From: an uncultured Verrucomicrobiota bacterium
GTDB lineage: Bacteria; Verrucomicrobiota; Verrucomicrobiia; Opitutales; Opitutaceae
Direction of reading: 5' to 3'
Assembly: GCA_903960515.1 (NCBI GenBank)
Contig: CAJCBL010000340.1
Location: forward strand, 1-38,929
DNA: 38,929 bases
The position numbers and the translations under genes are program-made. Shown here one piece after another: positions 30,455 to 37,538 of the stretch. Every line of letters starts with the position of its first letter. Position 1 is the first letter of the stretch. The notes beneath the pieces were generated by a model. That model worked only from the letters and a program-made list of their open reading frames with translations. It did no database searches and was not told the origin of the DNA.

Positions 30455-32443
30455 GTGGACTTCTTCGCCCGCCAGGACTCCGCCCGCCGCCGCACGACAC
30501 TGCTGGTCGTCTATTTCGTGATCGCCGTCGCTCTCATCGTCGCCGCGCTCAACCTCGTGGTCGCCTTGGCCCTCGGCTACACGCCCACGAAAACTCAGCG
30601 GCAACGCACATCCCAATACCGCCAACTCGAAGCCGACGCACCCCGCACCTCCGCCATTGTCTGGCGCTCCGATGTCATCGCCTGGACCACCGGCCTCACC
30701 CTGCTGGTGATCTCCTGCGGCACCCTCTACCGCATATTCAGCCTGCGCGGCGGAGGCCGCTCGGTGGCCACGCTGGCCGGCGGCCGTGAACTCGACCCCG
30801 GTTCGACCGAGCCCGACCACCGCCGCCTCCTCAACATCATTGAGGAGATGTCCATCGCCTCCGGGGTGCCCATGCCCGCCGTATTCATCCTTGTAGACGA
30901 ACCCGGCCTCAACGCCTTCGCCGCCGGCTTCTCCCCCAGCGACGCCGCCATCGCCGTCACCCAGGGCTGCCTCGACAAGCTCACCCGCGACGAACTCCAA
31001 GGGGTAATCGCCCACGAATTCAGCCACATCCTCAATGGCGATATGCGCCTCAACGTGCGCCTCATCGGCGTGCTCTTCGGCATCCTCATGCTGGCGATGA
31101 TCGGCCGCGGGCTCCTGCAATCGCTCCGCTTTGCCAATACCGGAGGAGGCTCCCGCAAAGGCAAGGGCGCCGGCGGCGCCATCGCGCTGATAGTCGCCGT
31201 GGGCCTCGCCCTGCTGCTCATCGGCTACATCGGCTACTTCTTCGGGCGCCTCATCCAGGCCGCCGTCTCCCGCCAGCGCGAATGCCTGGCCGACGCCGCT
31301 GCCGTGCAGTTCACCCGCAACCCCGCCGGCATCGGCGGCGCCCTCAAGAAGATCGGCGCCTACTCGCTGGGCTCCGGCATCGTCACCGAACAAGCCACAC
31401 AACTGCGCCACTTCTTCTTCGCACAGGCCTTCACCGGGGGCTTCTCCCCGCTCGCCACCCATCCTCCGCTACAAGAGCGCATCCGGGCCCTGGATCCGCA
31501 GTGGGACGGGCAATTCCCCGCCATCACCCTCGCCTCGATCGCGGGCTGGGAGGACAACCCGGCAGTGCCCCAGCGCGCCTTCGCGCCGCCGCCGCTTCCC
31601 CCGGCAGCCATCCCCACGGCCGTGCTGCTGGCCTCGATTGGCGCCCCCACCTCCGCCCACCTCGACCGCGCCCGCCAACTCCTGGCCGCACTTCCGCCCC
31701 GGCTGGCCGCCGCCGCGCGCAGCCCGGCCGAGGCGCTCTCTGTCGTATTCGCCCTGCTGCTGGCCTCCGACCCCGCCTCCCGCAACCGCCAACTCGATAC
31801 CATCCGGGTTCGGCACGGCCAACCCTTCGCCGACGCCTTCACCTCGTTCGCCCCCGCAGCCTACGGCCTGGCCGCTGAGCTGCGCCTGCCCCTGCTCGAC
31901 ATCGCCCTGCCCGCCCTGCGCAGGCTCCCGCCCTCCGAGATCTCCGGCTCGCTCGAAACGGTGAGGCTGCTCATCGAGGCCGACGGCGAGGTGACCCTCT
32001 TCGAGTTCATGGTGGAGAAGGCTCTCGACCGCCATGTGGCCGCTCCGGCGCGCGGCGAACGCCAGGGTGTAGTCAATTTCTACTCCTTCGGCGCCTTGGC
32101 CGACGAGATTGCCTTGCTTCTCTCCGCCCTCAGCCGCGTGGGCTCCGACTCGCCCGAGGAGACTTCGCGCGCCTTCGCCGCCGCCGGTGCACGAATACCG
32201 CCGTTGGCTGGCAAACTCGCCCTCCGCCCGGCCGACGCCTGCACCCTTGCCGCCATCGGCGGCGCCCTCGATAAGCTCGTACAGGCGTCCCCCGCGATAC
32301 GCAAAGTTCTGATACTAGCCGGCACCGAAGCCATCGCTGCCGACGGCACCATCGAACCCGACGAAGCCGACCTCCTGCGCGCCGTGGCCGACGCCCTCGA
32401 CTGCCCAATACCGCCCCTGCTGAGCGCGCCGGGCGAGGGGTAG
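30455..32443 (+). CDS. M48-family membrane metalloprotease (HtpX-like core, long C-terminus)
   Basis: A 662-residue inner-membrane zinc protease. Two N-terminal helices (about 15-41 and 74-95) are followed by the M48 domain: I-A-S-G-V-P-M-P-A-V-F-I-L-V-D-E-P-G-L-N-A-F-A-A-G at 135-158, the zinc site H187-E188-x-x-H191 in V-I-A-H-E-F-S-H-I-L-N-G-D, the third ligand Glu276 in R-Q-R-E-C-L-A-D-A-A-A, and G-F-S-P-L-A-T-H-P-P-L-Q-E-R-I. Another two helices lie between. Beyond residue 350 a 300-residue cytoplasmic, Ala/Leu-rich extension (A-D-G-E-V-T-L-F-E-F and A-D-G-T-I-E-P-D-E-A-D-L-L-R motifs) is larger than in HtpX; the A-D-G pattern resembles TerB-like domains. The GTG at 30455 is the only plausible start. 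Likely membrane quality control; linked to LemA and YbjQ. Confidence 0.92.
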   Translation: MDFFARQDSARRRTTLLVVYFVIAVALIVAALNLVVALALGYTPTKTQRQRTSQYRQLEADAPRTSAIVWRSDVIAWTTGLTLLVISCGTLYRIFSLRGGGRSVATLAGGRELDPGSTEPDHRRLLNIIEEMSIASGVPMPAVFILVDEPGLNAFAAGFSPSDAAIAVTQGCLDKLTRDELQGVIAHEFSHILNGDMRLNVRLIGVLFGILMLAMIGRGLLQSLRFANTGGGSRKGKGAGGAIALIVAVGLALLLIGYIGYFFGRLIQAAVSRQRECLADAAAVQFTRNPAGIGGALKKIGAYSLGSGIVTEQATQLRHFFFAQAFTGGFSPLATHPPLQERIRALDPQWDGQFPAITLASIAGWEDNPAVPQRAFAPPPLPPAAIPTAVLLASIGAPTSAHLDRARQLLAALPPRLAAAARSPAEALSVVFALLLASDPASRNRQLDTIRVRHGQPFADAFTSFAPAAYGLAAELRLPLLDIALPALRRLPPSEISGSLETVRLLIEADGEVTLFEFMVEKALDRHVAAPARGERQGVVNFYSFGALADEIALLLSALSRVGSDSPEETSRAFAAAGARIPPLAGKLALRPADACTLAAIGGALDKLVQASPAIRKVLILAGTEAIAADGTIEPDEADLLRAVADALDCPIPPLLSAPGEG

Positions 32444-32749
32444 TTGCTTGGCCAGAGCCGTACCCCAGCGGTAGCCGGTGCCGCGCACCGCCGACGCCCC
32501 ATCGATCAGTCCGATCGGCCAGATCGGGCGAGCAGTCGGCCGTGGTTCGCGGCACACCGGCCCCGCCACTCGGCCCGTGCTCGAGTTTCCGAGCGGTCGG
32601 CGCCCCAGCTTATGCTGTTGACCCTCAGGCAACTCCCAAGGGATGCTCCCGGTTCCGGCGTCCGCCCTTGCGGCGCGGTTTACGCGCCCCGGTCGCCCCA
32701 ACCATCGGCGCCTCCGCCTCTGCGGAGTGCGTCCTGTAACGAAAGAGTC
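32444..32749. other. Intergenic; promoter region of the RGG-rich gene
   Basis: About 300 bp. ATCGATCAGTCCGATCGGCC (32498-32517) contains an imperfect inverted repeat (GATCGG / CCGATC). A TTGACC at 32620-32625 could be a -35 box, but no clear -10 follows. No gene is seen. None of the main repeat families is present. Confidence 0.35.
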
Positions 32750-34018
32750 ATGTCCTCAACAGAAGATAACCAGGCTCCCCAGGCGAGCCCGGCCGGCAGC
32801 GAGCCCTCCGAGGCCGCGCCCGCCATTCCTGCCCCCCAGGCTCCGGCTGCGGCCGCCCCGGCGCAGGTTGCCGAGACCGCCCCGGCCGCGCCGGTTGCGG
32901 CTCCGGCCTTCGGAACCAGTCGCGGTTCCGGCCTCGCGCGCGGCAAACGCCAGACCATCGCCGCTCCCACAGCACAGACCTCCGCCGAACCGGCCTACCG
33001 GCCCACGGCGATCTCAGTGATCCCGCTGCCCCGCAATGCCAGCGGTTTTGGTTCCACCTCGACCGAGCCGGCGCCCGCCCCTGCGGCACCCGCTCCCGTC
33101 ACCCCGCCGGCCCCCGTGCCGGCCGCCCCCGTAGCCGAGGCCCCCGCGGCCCCGGCCCCCCAAGCTGAAGTATCCGCTCCGGCCGCATCCGAAGTCCCCG
33201 TGGTCGATACAGCTCCGAAGGCGGAAGCCCCCGCCCCCGTCGCTCCGGTTGCCCGCCCCATCCCCGCAGCTCCGGTCGCCCCAAGGGCACCCGCCGCTCC
33301 GGCCGAGAAGGCCCAGCTCAACATCCTCCCCCCCACCCCGCGCCAGCCCTCGGAACATCGCTGGGAACGCGGTGCTGAGCGCGGCGAACGCCGTGAAGGG
33401 GGCTTCCAAGGCGGTGAACGCCGTGAAGGAGGCTTCCAGGGCGGCGAGCGCCGTGGCGAAGGTTTCCGCGGTGATCGTCGCGAGCGCCGTCCGGAAGGCG
33501 ATCGCCCCCGTCGTTTCGATGAAGGCCGTCGTCCCGAAGGCGAGAACCGCCCGCAGGGCGATGTTCGTCAGCAGGCCGAAGTGCGTCCCGAGCGTCCGGT
33601 TACTCCCGTGGCCCAGCCCGCCGCAAAGAAGTCCGGTGGTTTCTTTGGCTGGCTGAAGAGTCTCTTCGGCAGCAAGCCCGCCGAGGCTCCCTCCAGCCGG
33701 CCCGGCGAATCCCGCGGTCCGCGCGAAGGCGGCGAAGGCGAACGCCGGCATCGTCGTGGAGGTCGCGGTCGCGGCTTTGGCGGCGAAGGTCGCGGTGGTG
33801 ATTTCCGCGGCGGAGAATTCCGCGGCGAGCGCGGCCCCCGCGAGGGTGGCGAGCGCCGTGAAGGCGGCTTCCAGGGCGGCGAAGGCGGCCAGGGCGGATA
33901 CGGCGGCGATCGCCGTCGCCGTGGCGGCCGTGATCGCGGCCCCGGTGGCGAAGGTCGCGGCGGTGATTTCCGCGGCAATCGCGGTCCCCGCGAAGGCGGC
34001 GACGCTCCCCAGGGCTAA
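32750..34018 (+). CDS. Pro/Ala-rich and RGG-rich low-complexity protein
   Basis: A 422-residue protein with no globular domain that I can name. Residues 1-200 are mostly Ala/Pro (A-P-A-P-x-A-P runs). Residues 205-285 are rich in Arg/Glu/Gly with R-E-G-G-F-Q-G-G-E-R-R repeats. A short stretch, K-K-S-G-G-F-F-G-W-L-K-S-L-F-G (about 300), may be an amphipathic anchor. The C-terminal 100 residues are F-R-G-G/R-G-R-G/D-R-R-R-R-G-G repeats like eukaryotic RGG RNA-binding tails. I chose the ATG at 32750, preceded by AAAGAG; the frame is open upstream but without coding character. A strong terminator follows. High-copy RNA-binding or phase-separating roles are possible but only inferred from composition. 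Confidence 0.85.
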   Translation: MSSTEDNQAPQASPAGSEPSEAAPAIPAPQAPAAAAPAQVAETAPAAPVAAPAFGTSRGSGLARGKRQTIAAPTAQTSAEPAYRPTAISVIPLPRNASGFGSTSTEPAPAPAAPAPVTPPAPVPAAPVAEAPAAPAPQAEVSAPAASEVPVVDTAPKAEAPAPVAPVARPIPAAPVAPRAPAAPAEKAQLNILPPTPRQPSEHRWERGAERGERREGGFQGGERREGGFQGGERRGEGFRGDRRERRPEGDRPRRFDEGRRPEGENRPQGDVRQQAEVRPERPVTPVAQPAAKKSGGFFGWLKSLFGSKPAEAPSSRPGESRGPREGGEGERRHRRGGRGRGFGGEGRGGDFRGGEFRGERGPREGGERREGGFQGGEGGQGGYGGDRRRRGGRDRGPGGEGRGGDFRGNRGPREGGDAPQG

Positions 34019-34043
34019 GCCAGTCAACCCGTAATGTCTCTCC

Positions 34044-34074
34044 AAGGGCGCCCCTCACCGGGCGCCCTTTTTTT
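34044..34074 (+). terminator. Rho-independent terminator of the RGG-rich gene
   Basis: A perfect 10-bp stem, AAGGGCGCCC (34044-34053) and GGGCGCCCTT (34060-34069), with loop CTCACC, is followed by a run of T to 34074. It starts 26 bp after the stop codon at 34018. This is the only canonical intrinsic terminator I find in the window. Confidence 0.93.
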
Positions 34075-34292
34075 GGAGTAGCGGGGAACTGGGAATCGGG
34101 AATGGGTGAGGGGTAAGCGGTGATGGGGAGCGAGCATCGCCCTACTCGTGCTCCTTCCCATGCTCGTTCTCCTCAGGCGTCCGACCCTCGGTTCGCCCCG
34201 CCACTCGTTCTACGCCGGTGCCGCTTGCCCGCATCGCCGCGCTTTTCGGGTTTCAGTCGCCCGCACTTCTGCCCCACGCTGCCCCGTATCCC

Positions 34293-35582
34293 ATGTCCGA
34301 CCTCCTCGTCCACGGCGGCAAGCCGCTCTCCGGAACCATCCGGCCCTCCGGCAACAAGAACGCTGCCCTGCCCATCTTCTGCGCCACGCTGCTCACCGAC
34401 GATCCGGTGCGCCTCACCAACGTCCCCGGTATCACCGATCTGGAGAAGCTCGTGGCCTTCTGCACCCAGCACGGCTCGCGCATCCACTGGGACCGCACCG
34501 CCGGCACCATGGAGCTCGACCACTCCAGCTTCCGGCCCGCTCTGGCCGGCGGGGAGCTCCCGCAGGACATGCGCTCCACCGTCCTGCTCTACCCCGCGCT
34601 GCTGCACCGCCTCAAGCGCATCGTCGTCCAGTCCAACACCAAGGGCTGCTCGCTCGGCATCCGAGAAATGGACCCACACTTCGAGGTGCTGCGCCGCTTC
34701 GGCGCCCGCCTCGAACGCGGCGACGAAACCTCCTTCTCCCTCGACGGCCGTTTCCGCGGCACCCGCCACTGGGCCGACTACATGTCGGTGACCGCCACGG
34801 AGAACTTCGCCATGGCCGCCGCCCTCGCCGAGGGTTCCTCCACCCTGATCAACGCCGCCAGCGAGCCCCATGTGCAGGACGTCTGCGCAGCGCTCTGCGC
34901 TATGGGCGCCAGCATCCGCGGAGTGGGCACCAGCCGCCTGGAGATCGACGGCGTGGACCGTCTCCACGGCGCCACCATCGCGATCAGCACCGACTACCAC
35001 GAGGTGGTCACCTTCCTCGCACTCGGGGCGATCACCGGCGGCGAGGTGCGCGTTACCGACACCCAGCCCGAGCACATGGACCTCATCGTGCGCTCCTTCG
35101 CGAAGATCGGAGTGAACCTTCATTTCGAGGGCAACACCGTCGTCGTGCCCGCCGCGCAGAAGCTGCGCATCGAGGAACCGCTTACCGCCAACCTGCTTGC
35201 CAAGATCGAGGCCGCGCCCTGGCCGTATTTCCCCGTGGACCTGCTGCCCGTGCTCATCGCGCTGGCCGTGCGCGCCGAGGGTGCCATGCAATTTTGGAAC
35301 AAGATCTACGAGGGCGGCTTCACCTGGCTGCCCGAGCTGGCGAAGTTTGGCGCCCATGTGGTCGTGAGCGACCCGCACCGCATCATCGTCTTTGGCAACC
35401 GCCCGCTGCGTCCCGCCATAGTGGACGCGCCGTACATCATTCGCGCCGCCGTGGCCCTCTACGCCGTGGCCGCCTCCATCGAGGGCGAAAGCCTGGTGAA
35501 GAACGCCGACGCCATCCGCCGCGCGCATCCAAGGTTTGTGGAAAACCTGCGCGCCCTCGGTGCCGAGGTGGAGTGGCGGTGA
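34293..35582 (+). CDS. murA: UDP-N-acetylglucosamine 1-carboxyvinyltransferase (divergent MurA)
   Basis: A 429-residue enolpyruvyl transferase that would start peptidoglycan precursor synthesis by adding enolpyruvate to UDP-GlcNAc. The fold and key residues fit MurA: Lys22-Asn23 in S-G-N-K-N-A-A-L-P-I, Arg94 in D-M-R-S-T, Cys119 in K-G-C-S-L-G-I-R, T-A-T-E-N-F-A-M-A-A-A-L-A-E-G at 167-181, Asp316 in F-P-V-D, and Arg384 in Y-I-I-R-A-A. However, the loop around Cys119 and the C-terminal block (no H-I-D-R-G-Y-E) differ from ordinary MurA, so a related enolpyruvyl transferase is a possibility. The ATG at 34293 fits the family; the in-frame ATG at 34218 adds 25 residues. Its TGA overlaps a GTG (35579) of the following frame. 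Confidence 0.82.
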   Translation: MSDLLVHGGKPLSGTIRPSGNKNAALPIFCATLLTDDPVRLTNVPGITDLEKLVAFCTQHGSRIHWDRTAGTMELDHSSFRPALAGGELPQDMRSTVLLYPALLHRLKRIVVQSNTKGCSLGIREMDPHFEVLRRFGARLERGDETSFSLDGRFRGTRHWADYMSVTATENFAMAAALAEGSSTLINAASEPHVQDVCAALCAMGASIRGVGTSRLEIDGVDRLHGATIAISTDYHEVVTFLALGAITGGEVRVTDTQPEHMDLIVRSFAKIGVNLHFEGNTVVVPAAQKLRIEEPLTANLLAKIEAAPWPYFPVDLLPVLIALAVRAEGAMQFWNKIYEGGFTWLPELAKFGAHVVVSDPHRIIVFGNRPLRPAIVDAPYIIRAAVALYAVAASIEGESLVKNADAIRRAHPRFVENLRALGAEVEWR

Positions 35583-35602
35583 ACTCAGTCCGCCAATTCC
35601 AC

Positions 35603-36208
35603 ATGCGCTATCTCGTCACATTCCTTATCGCACTTCTTCCGTTCGCCATTCGTGCCGACGACAAGACACCGCCCCACGACGAGCTTTTGGTTCAGGCGGC
35701 GGAGAAAGGCCCTGCTTCCGCAGTGGAGTACATCGCTGGGATCCGGCGTGCCATTGCCGCGGCGACCCGCGCGAAGTTCGCTGCCTATGGCGAAGCAGTC
35801 TACATCGAGTCCTACCCCGTCGACGACGCCACATTCCTGACTCTGACCGATCTCAGCATGCTGCGCGAATTGGTCGACCAGCTTGATCTCGACTCCTCAA
35901 AGCTGCCTCATCGTGATCCGGAGAACCCGCAGCTAATCCGCGTACCCCCGCACTGCTTTTGCATCCCTGAATACACCGTCGTCTTGTATCGCAACGCGGA
36001 GATGATCGCAGCGCTCGACGTCTGCCACATCACCCACATGCACGCCCAAGACTACACGGATCGAGTCGAGTTTCCGGAGATCTCTGGTGGTTTCGACTAC
36101 TACTTTACCAAGGCCGACAGCGAGAAGGTCCGTACATGGGAGGAAAAGTATCACATCAAGGAGCTCATGATGAAGCACGCCGCCACACGAGCATCGGCCA
36201 AGGAATAG
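35603..36208 (+). CDS. Secreted unknown protein
   Basis: A 201-residue protein with an N-terminal signal peptide (M-R-Y-L-V-T-F-L-I-A-L-L-P-F-A-I-R-A, cleaved near residue 18). I do not recognise the mature domain. It contains helical A-V-E-Y-I-A-G-I-R-R-A-I-A-A-A-T-R-A-K-F-A-A-Y-G-E, then H-C-F-C-I-P-E-Y-T-V-V-L-Y and A-A-L-D-V-C-H-I-T-H-M-H-A-Q-D; the three cysteines and H-x-x-H-x-H might bind metal, which is inference. The last 25 residues are charged. The frame can also start at GTG 35579 (GTGA overlap with murA). Only 8 bp separate it from the next gene, so all appear to be in one operon. Confidence 0.75.
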   Translation: MRYLVTFLIALLPFAIRADDKTPPHDELLVQAAEKGPASAVEYIAGIRRAIAAATRAKFAAYGEAVYIESYPVDDATFLTLTDLSMLRELVDQLDLDSSKLPHRDPENPQLIRVPPHCFCIPEYTVVLYRNAEMIAALDVCHITHMHAQDYTDRVEFPEISGGFDYYFTKADSEKVRTWEEKYHIKELMMKHAATRASAKE

Positions 36209-36216
36209 GAAACCAC

Positions 36217-36675
36217 ATGCACTCCACAGCTCTTCGTCTGCTTCATGTTTCAGCGCTGCTCATGTCCACCTCCCTCGCCGCCGCCGACCCCGCCCCCCAA
36301 ACCCAGATAGTCATGCCACCTCCGTCGATCCCGAACACCGTCGACTACATCGAGTCGCCCTCGCGCGATCTCTCGAAGACCAAGGCCTTCTTCACCGCGC
36401 TCCTGGGCTGGCGCTTCACCGAGTACGGTCCCGAGTATCTCGCCTTCGAGGACGGGCGCCTCAACGGCGGGTTCTACCGCTCCGAGAAAGTCTCCAGCAC
36501 CGCCGCCGGCTCGACCATTGCCATCGTCTACACCGAGCATCTCGAAGCGCTCCGCGACCAAGCCGTGAAGCTCGGCGCCACCATCACCCGCGACATCTTC
36601 AGTTTCCCCGGCGGCCGGCGTTTCCACTTCACCGAGCCCGGAGGCAGTGAGTTCGCCCTGTGGTCGAACAAGTGA
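36217..36675 (+). CDS. Secreted VOC (glyoxalase/bleomycin-resistance) domain protein
   Basis: A 152-residue protein with a signal peptide (residues 1-22, L-L-H-V-S-A-L-L-M-S-T-S-L-A-A-A). The mature part is one VOC domain: V-D-Y-I-E-S-P-S-R-D-L-S-K-T-K-A-F-F-T-A-L-L-G-W-R-F-T-E-Y at 42-70, N-G-G-F-Y-R, A-I-V-Y-T-E-H-L-E-A-L-R-D-Q-A-V-K-L-G-A at 102-120, and the closing R-F-H-F-T-E-P-G-G-S-E-F-A-L-W-S. Most such proteins are cytoplasmic, so export is unusual. Whether it is an enzyme or a binding protein cannot be told. It lies 8 bp after the preceding gene and overlaps the next by GTGA. Confidence 0.85.
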   Translation: MHSTALRLLHVSALLMSTSLAAADPAPQTQIVMPPPSIPNTVDYIESPSRDLSKTKAFFTALLGWRFTEYGPEYLAFEDGRLNGGFYRSEKVSSTAAGSTIAIVYTEHLEALRDQAVKLGATITRDIFSFPGGRRFHFTEPGGSEFALWSNK

Positions 36676-37025
36676 GCCTCACCCGGCACCAGTCATACCT
36701 CGAACGCGCGGCACTGCGTGAAGCCCAGAAAGCGTTCGGCCACCGGCCCCGTACCGAGGTAAGAATTGAGGAGTTTCTCGCGCTACGTGTGCAGACTGTT
36801 GAATGGTGGCAGCGGATGCTCGCAATGCTCCTCGGGCTCGCCGCGTTGGCCTTCGCCGGTTGGTCACTCGCCACCAGCTTCAACATCTGGATCACCATCG
36901 CCTTTGGCTTCCCCGGTCTCGGCGTGTTTCTCGGTGGCCTGATAGGGTGGAAGGAATCTGTCGAAGGCGTACTCAACGCTTCCGCCGACGCACTCTTCAA
37001 CAGCGTTCTCGACGCTCTGTTCTGA
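36672..37025 (+). CDS. Small two-helix membrane protein, unknown
   Basis: A 117-residue protein of unknown family. It starts at GTG 36672 (GTGA overlap with the VOC gene; GTG 36660 is an alternative). Residues 1-45 are cytoplasmic and charged (A-L-R-E-A-Q-K-A-F-G-H-R-P-R-T-E-V-R-I-E-E-F). Two transmembrane segments follow at about 50-66 (M-L-L-G-L-A-A-L-A-F-A-G-W) and 72-92 (I-W-I-T-I-A-F-G-F-P-G-L-G-V-F-L-G-G-L-I). The remaining tail is G-W-K-E-S-V-E-G-V-L-N-A-S-A-D-A-L-F. The overlap suggests translational coupling to the exported VOC protein. Confidence 0.7.
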   Translation: MSLTRHQSYLERAALREAQKAFGHRPRTEVRIEEFLALRVQTVEWWQRMLAMLLGLAALAFAGWSLATSFNIWITIAFGFPGLGVFLGGLIGWKESVEGVLNASADALFNSVLDALF

Positions 37026-37073
37026 ACCAAAGCCTCGCTTGCCAGCCACCGCGCTTCGTCGCTTACTACCGCC

Positions 37074-37280
37074 ATGTCCGTGAAGGAACAAATGCTCGAA
37101 TCCGTGCGCCGCATGCCGGATGACGTCACTTGGACCGACGTCGAGGAAACCGTCCGACTGCTCGCGGCCCTCGAAGCAGGCATCGCCGCCGCCAACGAAG
37201 GCCGGGTTCATCCACACGCCGAAGTGAAGGAGAAATTCTTCGCATGGATTCGCGAATCGTCTGGAGCGACGACGCCCTGA
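37074..37280 (+). CDS. Type II antitoxin (ParD-like / addiction module)
   Basis: A 68-residue protein. The sequence M-S-V-K-E-Q-M-L-E-S-V-R-R-M-P-D-D-V-T-W-T-D-V-E-E, followed by A-L-E-A-G-I-A-A-A-N-E-G-R-V-H-P-H-A-E-V-K-E-K-F, matches the small antitoxins paired with ParE-type toxins; the G-R-V-x-P-H-x-E-V segment is characteristic. Its last 37 bp overlap the ParE-like toxin. It is in the same orientation as the murA-to-ruvB series, 48 bp after the preceding gene. Confidence 0.82.
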   Translation: MSVKEQMLESVRRMPDDVTWTDVEETVRLLAALEAGIAAANEGRVHPHAEVKEKFFAWIRESSGATTP

Positions 37281-37534
37281 GCGACCTGCGGGACGTTGCG
37301 GAGTACATCGGGCGTGACCGCCCCTCCACCGCACTGCGGATCGGAGCCGCCTTGATCGACGATGTAGAAAGACTCGCGAGTTTCCCTGAATCCGGCCGCC
37401 GGGTACCCGACGATCCCAACCTCCGTGAAATCGTCCATCGTCAATGGAGAGTGTTCTACAGGCTGGAGCCCGACCGCACGGTCACCATTCTCCGCATCTG
37501 GCACGCCGCCCGCGGCGAGCCCCCCATCTCCTAG
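37244..37534 (+). CDS. ParE-family toxin
   Basis: A 96-residue RelE/ParE-superfamily toxin: I-V-W-S-D-D-A-L-S-D-L-R-D-V-A-E-Y-I-G-R-D-R-P-S-T-A at 5-30, L-A-S-F-P-E-S-G-R-R-V-P-D at 45-57, L-R-E-I-V-H-R-Q-W-R-V-F-Y-R-L at 61-75 and V-T-I-L-R-I-W-H-A-A-R at 81-91, all in family order. ParE members usually poison DNA gyrase; YoeB/RelE-like RNases are the alternative. GAAGGAG lies 10-15 bp before the ATG. It ends 4 bp before the ruvB start, so transcription of the toxin probably continues into ruvB. Confidence 0.88.
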   Translation: MDSRIVWSDDALSDLRDVAEYIGRDRPSTALRIGAALIDDVERLASFPESGRRVPDDPNLREIVHRQWRVFYRLEPDRTVTILRIWHAARGEPPIS

Positions 37535-37538
37535 CCCC

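Noticed and set aside
33014-34045. Antisense frame over the RGG-rich gene
   Set aside because: Low-complexity Ala/Thr shadow; the sense frame has a start signal and is followed by a terminator.
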